NCBI GenBank assembly: GCA_016550415.1
Contig: JABXGU010000227.1
Coordinates: 1 to 13,689, forward strand
From: an archaeon
Lineage (GTDB): Archaea > Asgardarchaeota > Hermodarchaeia > Hermodarchaeales > Hermodarchaeaceae
DNA length: 13,689 bases
Direction of reading: 5' to 3'
In this document: positions 1 to 7,727 of the stretch, piece by piece
How the letters are laid out: the number at the start of each line of letters is the position of its first letter
Position numbering within the stretch: the first letter of the stretch is position 1
Made by a program: the position numbers and the translations under genes
The notes under the pieces: model-generated
The model's input: only the letters and a program-made list of their open reading frames with translations
Databases searched by the model: none
Told to the model about the DNA's origin: nothing

Positions 1-97
1 GAAGCAATTCACAAAGTGTTTCTCTCATTCCCTCTTCATCATCTACAATAAGAACATCACTTTTAAATTGTGATTTGGAGTCTGATTGTTTTCCCAT
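1..97 (-). CDS. Response-regulator receiver domain protein, N-terminal fragment
   Basis: Reading leftward from an ATG at 97-95, the first 32 codons stay open to the window edge. After a short polar leader (MGKQSDSKSQFKSD) the protein runs VLIVDDEEGMRETLCELL. This is the first beta strand, the acidic pair and the start of helix 1 of a CheY-like receiver domain, in which the paired aspartates help bind Mg2+. The phosphorylated aspartate and any output domain lie outside the window, so it could be a stand-alone regulator, a DNA-binding regulator or part of a hybrid kinase. A short GGCGG-like sequence lies upstream of the ATG, but it is a weak ribosome binding site. A T-run and a TATA-like box between this gene and the methyltransferase suggest its own promoter. 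Confidence 0.75.
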   Translation of the reverse strand, partial: MGKQSDSKSQFKSDVLIVDDEEGMRETLCELL

Positions 98-130
98 ATT
101 TTTTCCGCCATAGACAGGCTTGTTGTTTCC

Positions 131-140
131 GAATTAAATA
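131..140 (-). promoter_or_regulatory. Candidate TATA box for the receiver-domain gene
   Basis: On the minus strand this reads TATTTAATTC, an archaeal TATA-like sequence about 34 bases upstream of the ATG at 97. With usual archaeal spacing, transcription would begin close to the ATG and leave a very short leader. This rests on pattern only; the whole 98-215 gap is AT-rich. Confidence 0.3.
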
Positions 141-150
141 GATTATACTT

Positions 151-160
151 AGAAAAAGGT
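151..160 (-). terminator. Candidate T-run terminator after the methyltransferase gene
   Basis: The minus strand has a run of five T's (acctttttct) about 55 bases beyond the methyltransferase stop and before the TATA-like box of the next gene. Short T-runs can terminate archaeal transcription. No clear hairpin precedes it. Confidence 0.25.
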
Positions 161-215
161 TAGCTCTGTTTATATTTAATGACAGTTACTCTTAACATGT
201 AGGTATTTGAACTTA

Positions 216-872
216 TTATCGGATACGCTGTCCTATATACTCTATTGTCCACTGATACCTAGGTTTCTTATATTGCAGAAGTAACTCCATTCCTTCAACA
301 CAAATCAGAACCTTTAACTTTGGAAATAAGGATACAACTTCATCCTTTGTGAAAAAATGGTTATACAAACGATACTTTCGATGGTAGTATGTGTTTGGTT
401 CAACTAATTCTAAATTCTTAGTATCCCTTACATTTTTTAGCTCCTCTAATGAGAACGCTCGAACATAGACTATACCACGTCGTATTAACCCTCTATTGAT
501 TTTGTCTGCAATTGTTTCAATCTCTGATTTTTTGAAGAACTGTAAAACCCTTGACGCAATAATCAAGGCATACCGATGTTTTGGAATTTCATAGTAACGG
601 ATGTCTGCGACCTGTGCTGTCATGGTAAGGTTCTCTTCATGTGCTCGCTCCTGACAGCGTTTCACAAAAGTCTTCGACACATCGATACAGTCCACTTCAA
701 ATCCCATCTTAGCAAAGAAGAGTGAGTTCCTACCATTCCCCATTCCCAGATCCATTACCGGTCCTTTTGCAAGAAGTTGGCAATATTGCATGAGCTTCCA
801 ATCAGGTTCTAGCTTCCATTTGGTGACAATCTCCTGATATGCCTCCATCCATAATTTGCTTTGATGCTTCAT
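216..872 (-). CDS. Class I SAM-dependent methyltransferase (TehB-like group), substrate unknown
   Basis: A 218-residue protein with a Rossmann-type methyltransferase core. Residues 39-50 are VMDLGMGNGRNS, the glycine-rich motif I that binds S-adenosylmethionine. VDCID near 60-64 supplies the acidic residue expected at the end of strand beta 2, and VAD near 88-90 is motif III. The stretch YALIIASRVLQFF is the usual strand 4 region. The GNGRNS form resembles small-molecule methyltransferases of the TehB or generic Methyltransf_11/25 type, but the substrate cannot be read from the sequence. I start at the ATG at 872. A TTG three codons upstream is possible, and neither start has a good ribosome binding site. 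The gene follows the membrane-protein gene by about 23 bases, so the two are probably co-transcribed. Confidence 0.85.
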   Translation of the reverse strand: MKHQSKLWMEAYQEIVTKWKLEPDWKLMQYCQLLAKGPVMDLGMGNGRNSLFFAKMGFEVDCIDVSKTFVKRCQERAHEENLTMTAQVADIRYYEIPKHRYALIIASRVLQFFKKSEIETIADKINRGLIRRGIVYVRAFSLEELKNVRDTKNLELVEPNTYYHRKYRLYNHFFTKDEVVSLFPKLKVLICVEGMELLLQYKKPRYQWTIEYIGQRIR

Positions 873-895
873 ACTTAACAACTACTACAATTGAG

Positions 896-1507
896 TTAAA
901 GCTGTTCTAATGTATTGTAAATTATAGCGCAACAACATAGATAGGCTAATGCATGAATCGCAGATATCGGTCCAAATAACTGTGATAAGGTTAAAAGTGC
1001 CAGTTGAATTAATGCACCACCAATGAAGAGAAAACCCACCAAAGATGCAAGGGGTGGCCCTTTCGGACTTTTTCCTAGATAAATAAATGTCACTCCCCAA
1101 AGAATGAGCATCAACCCCCAGATAACCCAACCAATATAACTGAACATATCTCCAAAAACGAATAACTCTGGAATAGGTGATGGTGGATTAGACGGGTTAT
1201 AATAACTTAAAGCAAGGATTAATGTTCCAATGGGTGCCAGCCATGATAGGATAGGCGAAACGCGAGAAGAGAATCTAGCGAGTCGAACTTTTTGGATATG
1301 CCAATAGCCTATAAATAGTCGAGAAGCGATGGTTGCTCCACAAGCCATTATCAAAGTTGCCACAAAGAGGGAAGGCAACAGACATGATATATGACATATC
1401 ATCCACATTGTATTATCGTAGTAAAGAGAACCTATTGTGAGGATAATTAGCCCTGCAATTCCTATGAAAAAATCTCTACGGATAGAATGAAGAGCAATAT
1501 CAGACAT
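896..1507 (-). CDS. Polytopic membrane protein, about six transmembrane segments, function unknown
   Basis: A 203-residue, very hydrophobic protein that I do not recognise. Likely membrane segments lie near residues 14-31, 36-65 (long, perhaps a hairpin or one segment plus re-entrant part), 84-104, 118-145, 152-174 and 178-198. A basic stretch (HIQKVRLARFSSR) after the second segment is probably cytoplasmic. A proline-rich loop (PSNPPSPIPE) after the third would then be external. There is no signal peptidase site and no obvious catalytic or metal motif; cysteines occur in ICHISC and CCC near segments 2 and 6. The ATG is preceded by GGAGGG six bases upstream, a convincing ribosome binding site. 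The gene lies between the toroid-protein gene (90-base gap) and the methyltransferase gene, all on one strand. Confidence 0.75.
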   Translation of the reverse strand: MSDIALHSIRRDFFIGIAGLIILTIGSLYYDNTMWMICHISCLLPSLFVATLIMACGATIASRLFIGYWHIQKVRLARFSSRVSPILSWLAPIGTLILALSYYNPSNPPSPIPELFVFGDMFSYIGWVIWGLMLILWGVTFIYLGKSPKGPPLASLVGFLFIGGALIQLALLTLSQLFGPISAIHALAYLCCCAIIYNTLEQL

Positions 1508-1513
1508 CTCAGG

Positions 1514-1519
1514 CCCTCC
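1514..1519 (-). promoter_or_regulatory. Ribosome binding site of the membrane-protein gene
   Basis: GGAGGG on the minus strand, six bases before the ATG at 1507. It fixes the start of an otherwise unrecognised gene. Confidence 0.65.
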
Positions 1520-1597
1520 AATGGTCTCTGCAACATAACAAGTGTGTTATCATATCTCTGATACATCACTCTTTTTGTTAAATTCATTCATTACAAG

Positions 1598-2629
1598 TTA
1601 GTATCGCCTTTTCCGTTTGGGATATGCTTTGAATCGTGTTCGTGGCTCAAGACTCACCCATTCTCCCTCTGTATCCAATTGTGAAAGGGATCGGAGTAAA
1701 TCAAATGTAATCCAGTGAGATGCTTCGGGATGTGTTGGATACTCCCATAACCCATATGGTCCCTGCAATTCCTTTACAAAATCGATGTTCTCTCTTATTC
1801 TGGGGTCCTCCAAGGTGGCGCCGATTCGCCAACATAAATCGAGTATTTGTGCAACATCGTAGCGTTGGTAATATGTGAATGCACCTCGGAGTGGTTCAAT
1901 TCCTATGATGCGAGCTACTTCGAATCCGAGGGTATGTGTTTGACGGGTTTCATGAGCCAATAAAAGGTCAAGACCTCTATGAGTTGCAGAATCGGTGCTA
2001 TATTTGGGGTGGAAGGCAAAGGCACTGACTGCAGCTGTTGTGTTGGTTCGACAACCCCACTTTGTATGAGAAAGACGCCTATAGCCCGCAGCAAAGACCA
2101 TTTTTCCAGCCTTTTCTCCTGAGGGCCAGCCACCATCCGGCAATTGTCGTTTAAGAAGCCATTCATAAGCCTTTTCTGCACGCGAATCGGTAGCATAACC
2201 ACATATTGCCAATCCAAGAAGGGGTAGAGAAGTTTGGAGAGGAATCATGGTATAAACTTGAGCACCCCCGTCAAGCTGTCTACCAGAGGGTAGTGACCAA
2301 GAACCGTCTTCATTTTGCAGTTTGAAGAGAAATTCAGCTCCTCGCTGGACAGCTTCATGCTTGGGATTGAGACCCATATAACCTAAACCCATTAAAGCTT
2401 GGGCAGTCGTTCTTAGTTTCCCTAGGTGAGAACCACCTCCTTCTCCAGACCGAAATGAGCCATCAGGTTCCTGCAAGGCAAGTAATTTCAAAATAAAAGG
2501 GTCTTGGTCTTGAATTGACTGCAATTCACAAATTTCTTCATCTGTTCCCTCTCGGTGGAGTAAATCCCTTAGAACCAGTAACCGTAGACTAGGTGAAGGA
2601 GAAGCCAGAAGGATTGGCGCCCAAGTCAT
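1598..2629 (-). CDS. Alpha/alpha-toroid repeat protein (prenyltransferase/squalene-oxidase-like repeats)
   Basis: A 343-residue protein with repeats typical of the terpenoid cyclase/prenyltransferase toroid fold. Four QW-like motifs are visible: QEPDGSF (53-59), QNEDGSW (105-111), QLPDGGW (162-168) and QGPYGLW (289-295), with helical pairs between them. The DxDD acid motif of hopene and squalene cyclases is not present, and I see no zinc-ligand set of protein prenyltransferase beta subunits. A cyclase or prenyltransferase activity is therefore not supported; a binding or scaffold role, or an unknown reaction, is as likely. No signal peptide or membrane segment is evident, so it is probably cytoplasmic. 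The C-terminus is strongly basic (PKRKRRY). Its ATG overlaps the UvrA-like stop as ATGA, and GGAGGTGG sits just upstream, implying coupled translation and a linked function. Confidence 0.8.
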   Translation of the reverse strand: MTWAPILLASPSPSLRLLVLRDLLHREGTDEEICELQSIQDQDPFILKLLALQEPDGSFRSGEGGGSHLGKLRTTAQALMGLGYMGLNPKHEAVQRGAEFLFKLQNEDGSWSLPSGRQLDGGAQVYTMIPLQTSLPLLGLAICGYATDSRAEKAYEWLLKRQLPDGGWPSGEKAGKMVFAAGYRRLSHTKWGCRTNTTAAVSAFAFHPKYSTDSATHRGLDLLLAHETRQTHTLGFEVARIIGIEPLRGAFTYYQRYDVAQILDLCWRIGATLEDPRIRENIDFVKELQGPYGLWEYPTHPEASHWITFDLLRSLSQLDTEGEWVSLEPRTRFKAYPKRKRRY

Positions 2630-5600
2630 TGTTCCACCTCCAACACTTCTCTTACATATGGTGCGGTAGGAGTAGTCATTTGAGCGACTTCCTCTGGGGT
2701 TCCAGTAGCAATCACTTTACCACCTTTTGGACCGCCCTCAGGACCTAGCTCGATTAACCAATCGCAGTTAGCTAACATGTGAGTGTGATGTTCAATGACT
2801 ACAACCGTATGGTCCTGTTCAACAAGCTTGTGCAAAACATTCGTCAACCGCACAACGTCCTCCATATGCTGACCAACTGTTGGTTCATCGAGAATATACA
2901 GGGTCTTGGTTTTACCCTTCTTCATAAGTTCACGAGTGATTTTTAGACGCTGAATCTCACCACCTGATAATGAAAAAGCAGGCTGATGCCACTGCAAATA
3001 GCCTAACCCCACTGCCCTGGCAATCTCCAATGGTTTAGCAATTTTCTCCTCATCTTGAAACAGTTCATAGATCTCATCAAGAGTTAATCGGTTGACTTCA
3101 GGTAATGCAACACCCTTTACTTGGATATCCCAAGCTTCTGCAAGGTATCCTGTGCCCTTGCAGGTTTCACATTCTTCGTACACGCTAGGAAGGAAACCCA
3201 TATCGATACGGATTCGTCCTCGTCCTTTGCAGGGTTTACAAGAACGACTTAGTGTTTTCGCATCTATCCCTAGGGCTTTTGCGTCATCACTATCTGCGTA
3301 TATCTTTATCATCTGTTTATGAATGCCCAGATATCGTGAAGGACTTCCTATCCCTCTTCGGCTTTGATCAACAATCACAGTTTGGGCAAGTTTTCCTTGG
3401 ATAGACTCGTATTCTAATGGATTCACGGGTTCCTGAGCAAATGAAGAAGAGTGAGCTTTACGTGCAAGTGCCCGGCCCAGTGTATCGATTAGAAGTGTGC
3501 TTTTTCCTGAACCTGATACCCCACAAATGCCTACTAGCAACCCATGAGGTATTTTCACCGTGTCGCCACGTAGATTGTTACCACGTGCCCCCTTGATAGT
3601 CAACCAGCCTTGTGGCTGCCGACGCCCTCCCTTCTGTCTCTCACGCTTAATCCCACGGAGCCATTGACCTGTAAGTGTGTTAGTGTTGGCTACATTCTTT
3701 GGTGTCCCCGTTGCCACAATTTTACCACCCGTCGTCCCTGCTCCAGGACCTAAATCAATCAAATGGTCTGCAGCTCGTATAAGCTGCAAATCGTGTTCTA
3801 CTACAATTACAGTATTCCCTTCGTCTCTAAGGGCTATCAGTGCATCCTTTAGTGCATCTAATTCAGTAGGATGCATGCCCCGTGATGGTTCATCTAATAG
3901 AATTGTTAGTGCAGTTAATCCACTTCCTAAGAGACCAGCTAGCCTAATTCGCTGAGCCTCACCTGCTGAGAGGGTACCAACAGGACGATTCAGATGCAGA
4001 TACCCTAGTCCAACTTGCAGAAGAAATCGCAATCTACGACGAGCAATTTCTAGGCTGGTTCCTATAAAGGGTTCATCAGATGAAGGTAGAGTAACTCCCT
4101 CGAGTACCCCTGCTAATTGCTTGAGGGGCATTTCACTCAATTGATGAAAATTGTAACTACCTAGAGTTACCGCTAAATATTCAGGACGCAGACCAGCACC
4201 TTTACATTCAGGACACTGCACATCATCCGTATAGGTCCCTTGAATATCCCAATTGCGAACCCACCCTCCGTAGAAACCTTTCCATCTCCAAGTTGATTTT
4301 TTCATTTTCCCGTTTACTTTGCTTTCATAGGTCCAAGTATAGAGTTTGTCATCACCATACAGAAAGGCATCCTGAGCCTCCTTTGACATCACTCTCCAAG
4401 GTGTTGTCATTGGATCGAAGCCATAGTGTTTTCCAATTTCTGTAATTATTGGTTGATCTTTACATAGATAGGTTTGGGGCCAATATCCTGGTGAATACAT
4501 TGCTCCTTTACACAATGGCTTCTCAGGATGAATAATGAGCTTTTCTGGTCGTGGAACCAGTATGGAACCAATTCCAGTGCATTCTGGACAATTTGAGAAA
4601 TAGTTGTTGGGTGAAAAGTGTCGAGATTTCGCAATGGGAGCCTGAACACCACACTTTGGACAAATCCACTCTTTCTCTCGCCTCATCTTCGTACCACAAT
4701 CAAGACAGTAGCGTTCACCAAGTCTAGCTAATAGGACTCCGAGATGATGACTTAATTCGCTAGCTATACCAACTGAACCACGACGTGTAAATTGGGGAAG
4801 TGTAGTCCACCCATGAATAACCTGCAAGCCCACGGAAAGGGTAACACCCAAACCCGTGATTGAATCCACTGGGGCTTCAGGACCTTCACGAGTTCCTTGC
4901 CGCTCATATAACGATAGGGTTTCAAGGAAGCGTCGGCGTGATTCAGCTTCGAGAACATAGCTTACTAAACTGGACTTTCCGCTTCCTGATACACCCGTTA
5001 TCACAGTCAAGGCGTTCTTGGGAATGTTGACATTGACCCCCTGCAAGTTGTTAGCACGAGCATTACTGATAGAGATAATTGAAGATGGTTTGGTGGTTAC
5101 TTTTTTGCGCGTTTTCTGTGGGCTAAGCTTACTCTCTTCCTTAAGAGCAGTTCTAGTGTGGGAACGATTAACCTCTAGTAAGCCTTCAAGAGGTCCTGCA
5201 TAGAGAACCTCACCACCTGATGGACCAGCATCTGGACCTAAATCAATGACCCAATCAGCAGCACGAATAATATCGGTGTTATGTTCAACAACTACGATTG
5301 TAGCCCCAGTTCGAACTAGACGATCCAGGACTTTGAGTAATCCATCTAAATCTTGTGGGTGTAGACCAGTACTTGGTTCGTCGAGTACAATTAGTCGGTC
5401 TTGAAGCTTGTTTCGCCCCAGATACTTTGTTAATTTGACTCGTTGAGCTTCTCCGCCTGACAAAGTTGGTGAAGATTGTCCCAGTGATAAATATCCTAGT
5501 CCGATATCCATTAGGGCTTGTAGAATTCGTTGGGATGCTTGGCAACGATTTTTGGGAAGACGAGTTTCTTTTTCGAATAGGTCCCTTACTTCGCTGATTG

Positions 5601-7503
5601 ACAGCTCGTAGAAGTCAGCAATTGAGAGTGTTTTATCGCCAAAGGATATCTTTGCTGCTAGGACCTTCTCGTTAAAGCGCTGACCGTCACAATCTTTGCA
5701 GCGAATCCATACTGAGGGTAGAAACCTCATTTTTGCTTCCGTAGCACCCATTCCCTTACATGTTGGACAGGCTCCCTCCGGACGATTAAAGGAGAAATGG
5801 GAGGAGGACAGTCCTGTGATAGTAGAATACAAATCCCGGATGATATCCGATAATTTTGTATATGTGGCAGGATTAGATCGCGGATTCCTTCCTATTGGGC
5901 TCTGGTCAACAAGGATTGGTTTAATCGTTGGGCCATCAATCGTCGAACATCCTGTTGGAGTATTATTGGTCAGAGACGGAACTAGGACATGTTCTACTAA
6001 CGTACTTTTTCCAGATCCTGATACACCAGTGATAATTGTTAGCCGCTCTAGTGGTATCTTGATGTCAATGTGTTGGAGATTGTGTTGATGTGCCCCCTTT
6101 ATTGTAAGGAATTTTTTGGGTTTGGCGCGAGGTTTCGGAATCATGACATGGTCCTGCATGCTGAAGTATCTACCAGTTGGAGTGTTTGATTTCCAGAGTT
6201 CCCAAGGTGTTCCTCTAAAGGTGACCTCACCACCCTCTTTTCCAGCTCCGGGTCCTAGGTCAATCGCGTGGTCAGCAGCTGCAGCAGCTATCCGGTCATG
6301 TTCCACATAGACAACTGGTCCAGCTAGATTGCGAAATGCTGGAAGAAAGTGAATAACATCTGCTGGATGTTGGCCTATGGTAGGTTCGTCAAGGACATGT
6401 AGCATATCCTCTAGACGACTAGTAAGAGCAATGGCAAGACGAACCCTCTGGGATTCTCCACGTGACAATGTGGGTGATGAGCGATCAAGTGTGATATAGC
6501 CAAGACCAACGGTTTGCAAGGCTTCAAGGCGACGCATGATCTCTGTCTTCAAACGTTTTGAAGAAGAGGGGAGATCTGCTTTAGCAAGAAGAGAATGGAC
6601 TTCATTTACTGATAGAGACAGCAAATCAGGCAACCTTAAGCCATACAAATACACTGAAGTTGCTAGTGGATGTAGACCTAGCTGATTACACTGGTCACAA
6701 CCATCACCCTGGCAATATGGACATTTTGTATGAAAATGCAGGGATTTAAGTTCCCCAAACCACTTTCCACATTCAATGCAAATGGCTGCTCGTGAATATC
6801 TTATTTCCCTGCCATTAATCTTGACGAGGATCCCATATGCGCCTAGGGCAGCAGCCTTCTGCACAGCTTTACGAATATGACTCGCTGACGCTGATTCCTT
6901 GAATTGTCCAACTTCAACTTCAATATCATGAGGTGTATCTAAAGCCAGAGATTGCCCGGTCCATGTATGACCATCAACACGTAAAGCAGCTTTATCAAAG
7001 GCTTTAGTCAAAAACTTGAGAAGCGTACGATGACTTCCCTGTACTTGACGAAGAACAGGAACATAGACGGTAATAGATTGGTGTTTTGCCAAGGCTACAA
7101 GTCTTTCTACAATTTCGTCCTCAGTAAGCACAGAAATTTTAGTACCACACTGAGGGCAATTCCGTTCACCAAAGTTGGTATAGAGTAACCTTAAGAATGG
7201 GTGAAGTCCTGATGCGGTTGCCAAGGTGGAGAATGGATTACGGTTTAGGAGATTCTGCCCCACCGCAATCGCTGGACCTACACCGGTAACAGATTGCACA
7301 CTAGCGGGTGACAACCGTGATGTCATTTTGCCAAAAGCAAATACATCAAGGAATCGACGGCGAGCTTCATGATACAGAGTATCAAACACTAATGATGTCT
7401 TACCAGATCCTGAGACGCCAGTGACAACTGTTAAACCGTCACCAAAGTCAACATCGATGTCTTTCAGATTATGCTCGCTAGCACCCTTGATGCGAATTTC
7501 CAT
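2626..7503 (-). CDS. Tandem double-length UvrA-like ATPase with four ABC modules
   Basis: A 1625-residue fusion of two UvrA-like halves (about 1-780 and 805-1625) joined by a basic linker; normal UvrA is about 940 residues. Walker A motifs GVSGSGK(S/T) start at residues 29, 493, 837 and 1328. Signatures are LSRGESQR (346), LSGGEAQR (681), LSAGEAQR (1178) and LSGGEIQR (1512). Each module has a LDEP Walker B and an EH H-loop. The first half keeps a UvrB-binding-like region (about 120-240), but only four residues separate its CxxC pairs 261/264 and 269/272, so the insertion domain is lost. The second half keeps the insertion domain (about 976-1096) but has only 11 residues between CxxC pairs 933/936 and 948/951, so the UvrB-binding domain is lost. 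The C-terminal zinc modules (579-605, 1422-1448) are intact. A TGA lies directly before the ATG. UvrA senses DNA damage; repair is the likely but unproven role here. Confidence 0.93.
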   Translation of the reverse strand: MEIRIKGASEHNLKDIDVDFGDGLTVVTGVSGSGKTSLVFDTLYHEARRRFLDVFAFGKMTSRLSPASVQSVTGVGPAIAVGQNLLNRNPFSTLATASGLHPFLRLLYTNFGERNCPQCGTKISVLTEDEIVERLVALAKHQSITVYVPVLRQVQGSHRTLLKFLTKAFDKAALRVDGHTWTGQSLALDTPHDIEVEVGQFKESASASHIRKAVQKAAALGAYGILVKINGREIRYSRAAICIECGKWFGELKSLHFHTKCPYCQGDGCDQCNQLGLHPLATSVYLYGLRLPDLLSLSVNEVHSLLAKADLPSSSKRLKTEIMRRLEALQTVGLGYITLDRSSPTLSRGESQRVRLAIALTSRLEDMLHVLDEPTIGQHPADVIHFLPAFRNLAGPVVYVEHDRIAAAAADHAIDLGPGAGKEGGEVTFRGTPWELWKSNTPTGRYFSMQDHVMIPKPRAKPKKFLTIKGAHQHNLQHIDIKIPLERLTIITGVSGSGKSTLVEHVLVPSLTNNTPTGCSTIDGPTIKPILVDQSPIGRNPRSNPATYTKLSDIIRDLYSTITGLSSSHFSFNRPEGACPTCKGMGATEAKMRFLPSVWIRCKDCDGQRFNEKVLAAKISFGDKTLSIADFYELSISEVRDLFEKETRLPKNRCQASQRILQALMDIGLGYLSLGQSSPTLSGGEAQRVKLTKYLGRNKLQDRLIVLDEPSTGLHPQDLDGLLKVLDRLVRTGATIVVVEHNTDIIRAADWVIDLGPDAGPSGGEVLYAGPLEGLLEVNRSHTRTALKEESKLSPQKTRKKVTTKPSSIISISNARANNLQGVNVNIPKNALTVITGVSGSGKSSLVSYVLEAESRRRFLETLSLYERQGTREGPEAPVDSITGLGVTLSVGLQVIHGWTTLPQFTRRGSVGIASELSHHLGVLLARLGERYCLDCGTKMRREKEWICPKCGVQAPIAKSRHFSPNNYFSNCPECTGIGSILVPRPEKLIIHPEKPLCKGAMYSPGYWPQTYLCKDQPIITEIGKHYGFDPMTTPWRVMSKEAQDAFLYGDDKLYTWTYESKVNGKMKKSTWRWKGFYGGWVRNWDIQGTYTDDVQCPECKGAGLRPEYLAVTLGSYNFHQLSEMPLKQLAGVLEGVTLPSSDEPFIGTSLEIARRRLRFLLQVGLGYLHLNRPVGTLSAGEAQRIRLAGLLGSGLTALTILLDEPSRGMHPTELDALKDALIALRDEGNTVIVVEHDLQLIRAADHLIDLGPGAGTTGGKIVATGTPKNVANTNTLTGQWLRGIKRERQKGGRRQPQGWLTIKGARGNNLRGDTVKIPHGLLVGICGVSGSGKSTLLIDTLGRALARKAHSSSFAQEPVNPLEYESIQGKLAQTVIVDQSRRGIGSPSRYLGIHKQMIKIYADSDDAKALGIDAKTLSRSCKPCKGRGRIRIDMGFLPSVYEECETCKGTGYLAEAWDIQVKGVALPEVNRLTLDEIYELFQDEEKIAKPLEIARAVGLGYLQWHQPAFSLSGGEIQRLKITRELMKKGKTKTLYILDEPTVGQHMEDVVRLTNVLHKLVEQDHTVVVIEHHTHMLANCDWLIELGPEGGPKGGKVIATGTPEEVAQMTTPTAPYVREVLEVEQ
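2634..2641 (-). promoter_or_regulatory. Ribosome binding site of the toroid-protein gene inside the UvrA-like 3' end
   Basis: GGAGGTGG on the minus strand lies within the last codons of the UvrA-like gene and four bases before the toroid-protein ATG. Together with the ATGA stop/start overlap it supports translational coupling. Confidence 0.7.
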
Positions 7504-7538
7504 TCAAACCAACCAAACAAGACAATTCATGGTTAAAC

Positions 7539-7559
7539 TGCGATATTGATTTGATCGCA
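7539..7559. repeat. Inverted repeat TGCGAT-N9-ATCGCA
   Basis: Perfect six-base arms at 7539-7544 and 7554-7559 are separated by nine bases, about two helical turns end to end. It lies 36-56 bases upstream of the UvrA-like ATG. A dimeric regulator could bind here, but this is inferred only from symmetry and position. Confidence 0.4.
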
Positions 7560-7590
7560 TTATCAATGTTTAGTAACATTGTAATGATAA
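7560..7590. repeat. Nested inverted repeat centred on CAATGTT-TAGT-AACATTG
   Basis: Perfect seven-base arms CAATGTT (7564-7570) and AACATTG (7575-7581) flank TAGT, and an outer pair TTATCA (7560-7565) and TGATAA (7585-7590) extends the symmetry. It begins one base after the neighbouring repeat. It could be an operator or a hairpin in the leader of the leftward transcript. Confidence 0.45.
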
Positions 7591-7666
7591 ACCTCAACTA
7601 TCAAAAATTAAAGAATTTCTTTTAAACATAATAAATGAGCTTTACCAAACAAGTCATATTCCTATC

Positions 7667-7678
7667 TATTTAAAATTC
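7667..7678 (+). promoter_or_regulatory. Candidate TATA box for the cdh operon, distal
   Basis: TATTTAAAATTC matches the archaeal TATA pattern well. Transcription would start near 7700 and give a leader of roughly 90 bases before cdhA. It competes with the proximal candidate at 7718-7727. Confidence 0.35.
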
Positions 7679-7717
7679 GAGGTAATTTCTTCATAAGATT
7701 TGGCAGAAGCATCAAGA

Positions 7718-7727
7718 CTTTAAAACC
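7718..7727 (+). promoter_or_regulatory. Candidate TATA box for the cdh operon, proximal
   Basis: CTTTAAAACC would place transcription start near 7748-7750 and give a leader of about 43 bases. It is a weaker sequence match than the distal box but a more usual distance from the gene. Confidence 0.3.

Noticed and set aside
873..881. TTG start three codons upstream of the methyltransferase ATG
   Set aside because: It has no ribosome binding site and adds only three residues; the ATG at 872 is the simpler choice, though the call is not firm.
885..1130. Open frame of 81 codons on the minus strand
   Set aside because: It lies inside the membrane-protein gene in another frame, and its composition shows no domain or motif.
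1598..2629. A squalene-hopene cyclase
   Set aside because: It is about half the length and has no DxDD motif.
5696..6088. Open frame of 130 codons on the plus strand inside the UvrA-like gene
   Set aside because: It is antisense to conserved UvrA motifs and its protein looks like a random translation.
2626..7503. An assembly error joining two separate uvrA genes
   Set aside because: The frame is continuous over 1625 codons. The halves differ in sequence and in which domain is lost, and a basic linker joins them, as expected of an old fusion rather than a misjoin.
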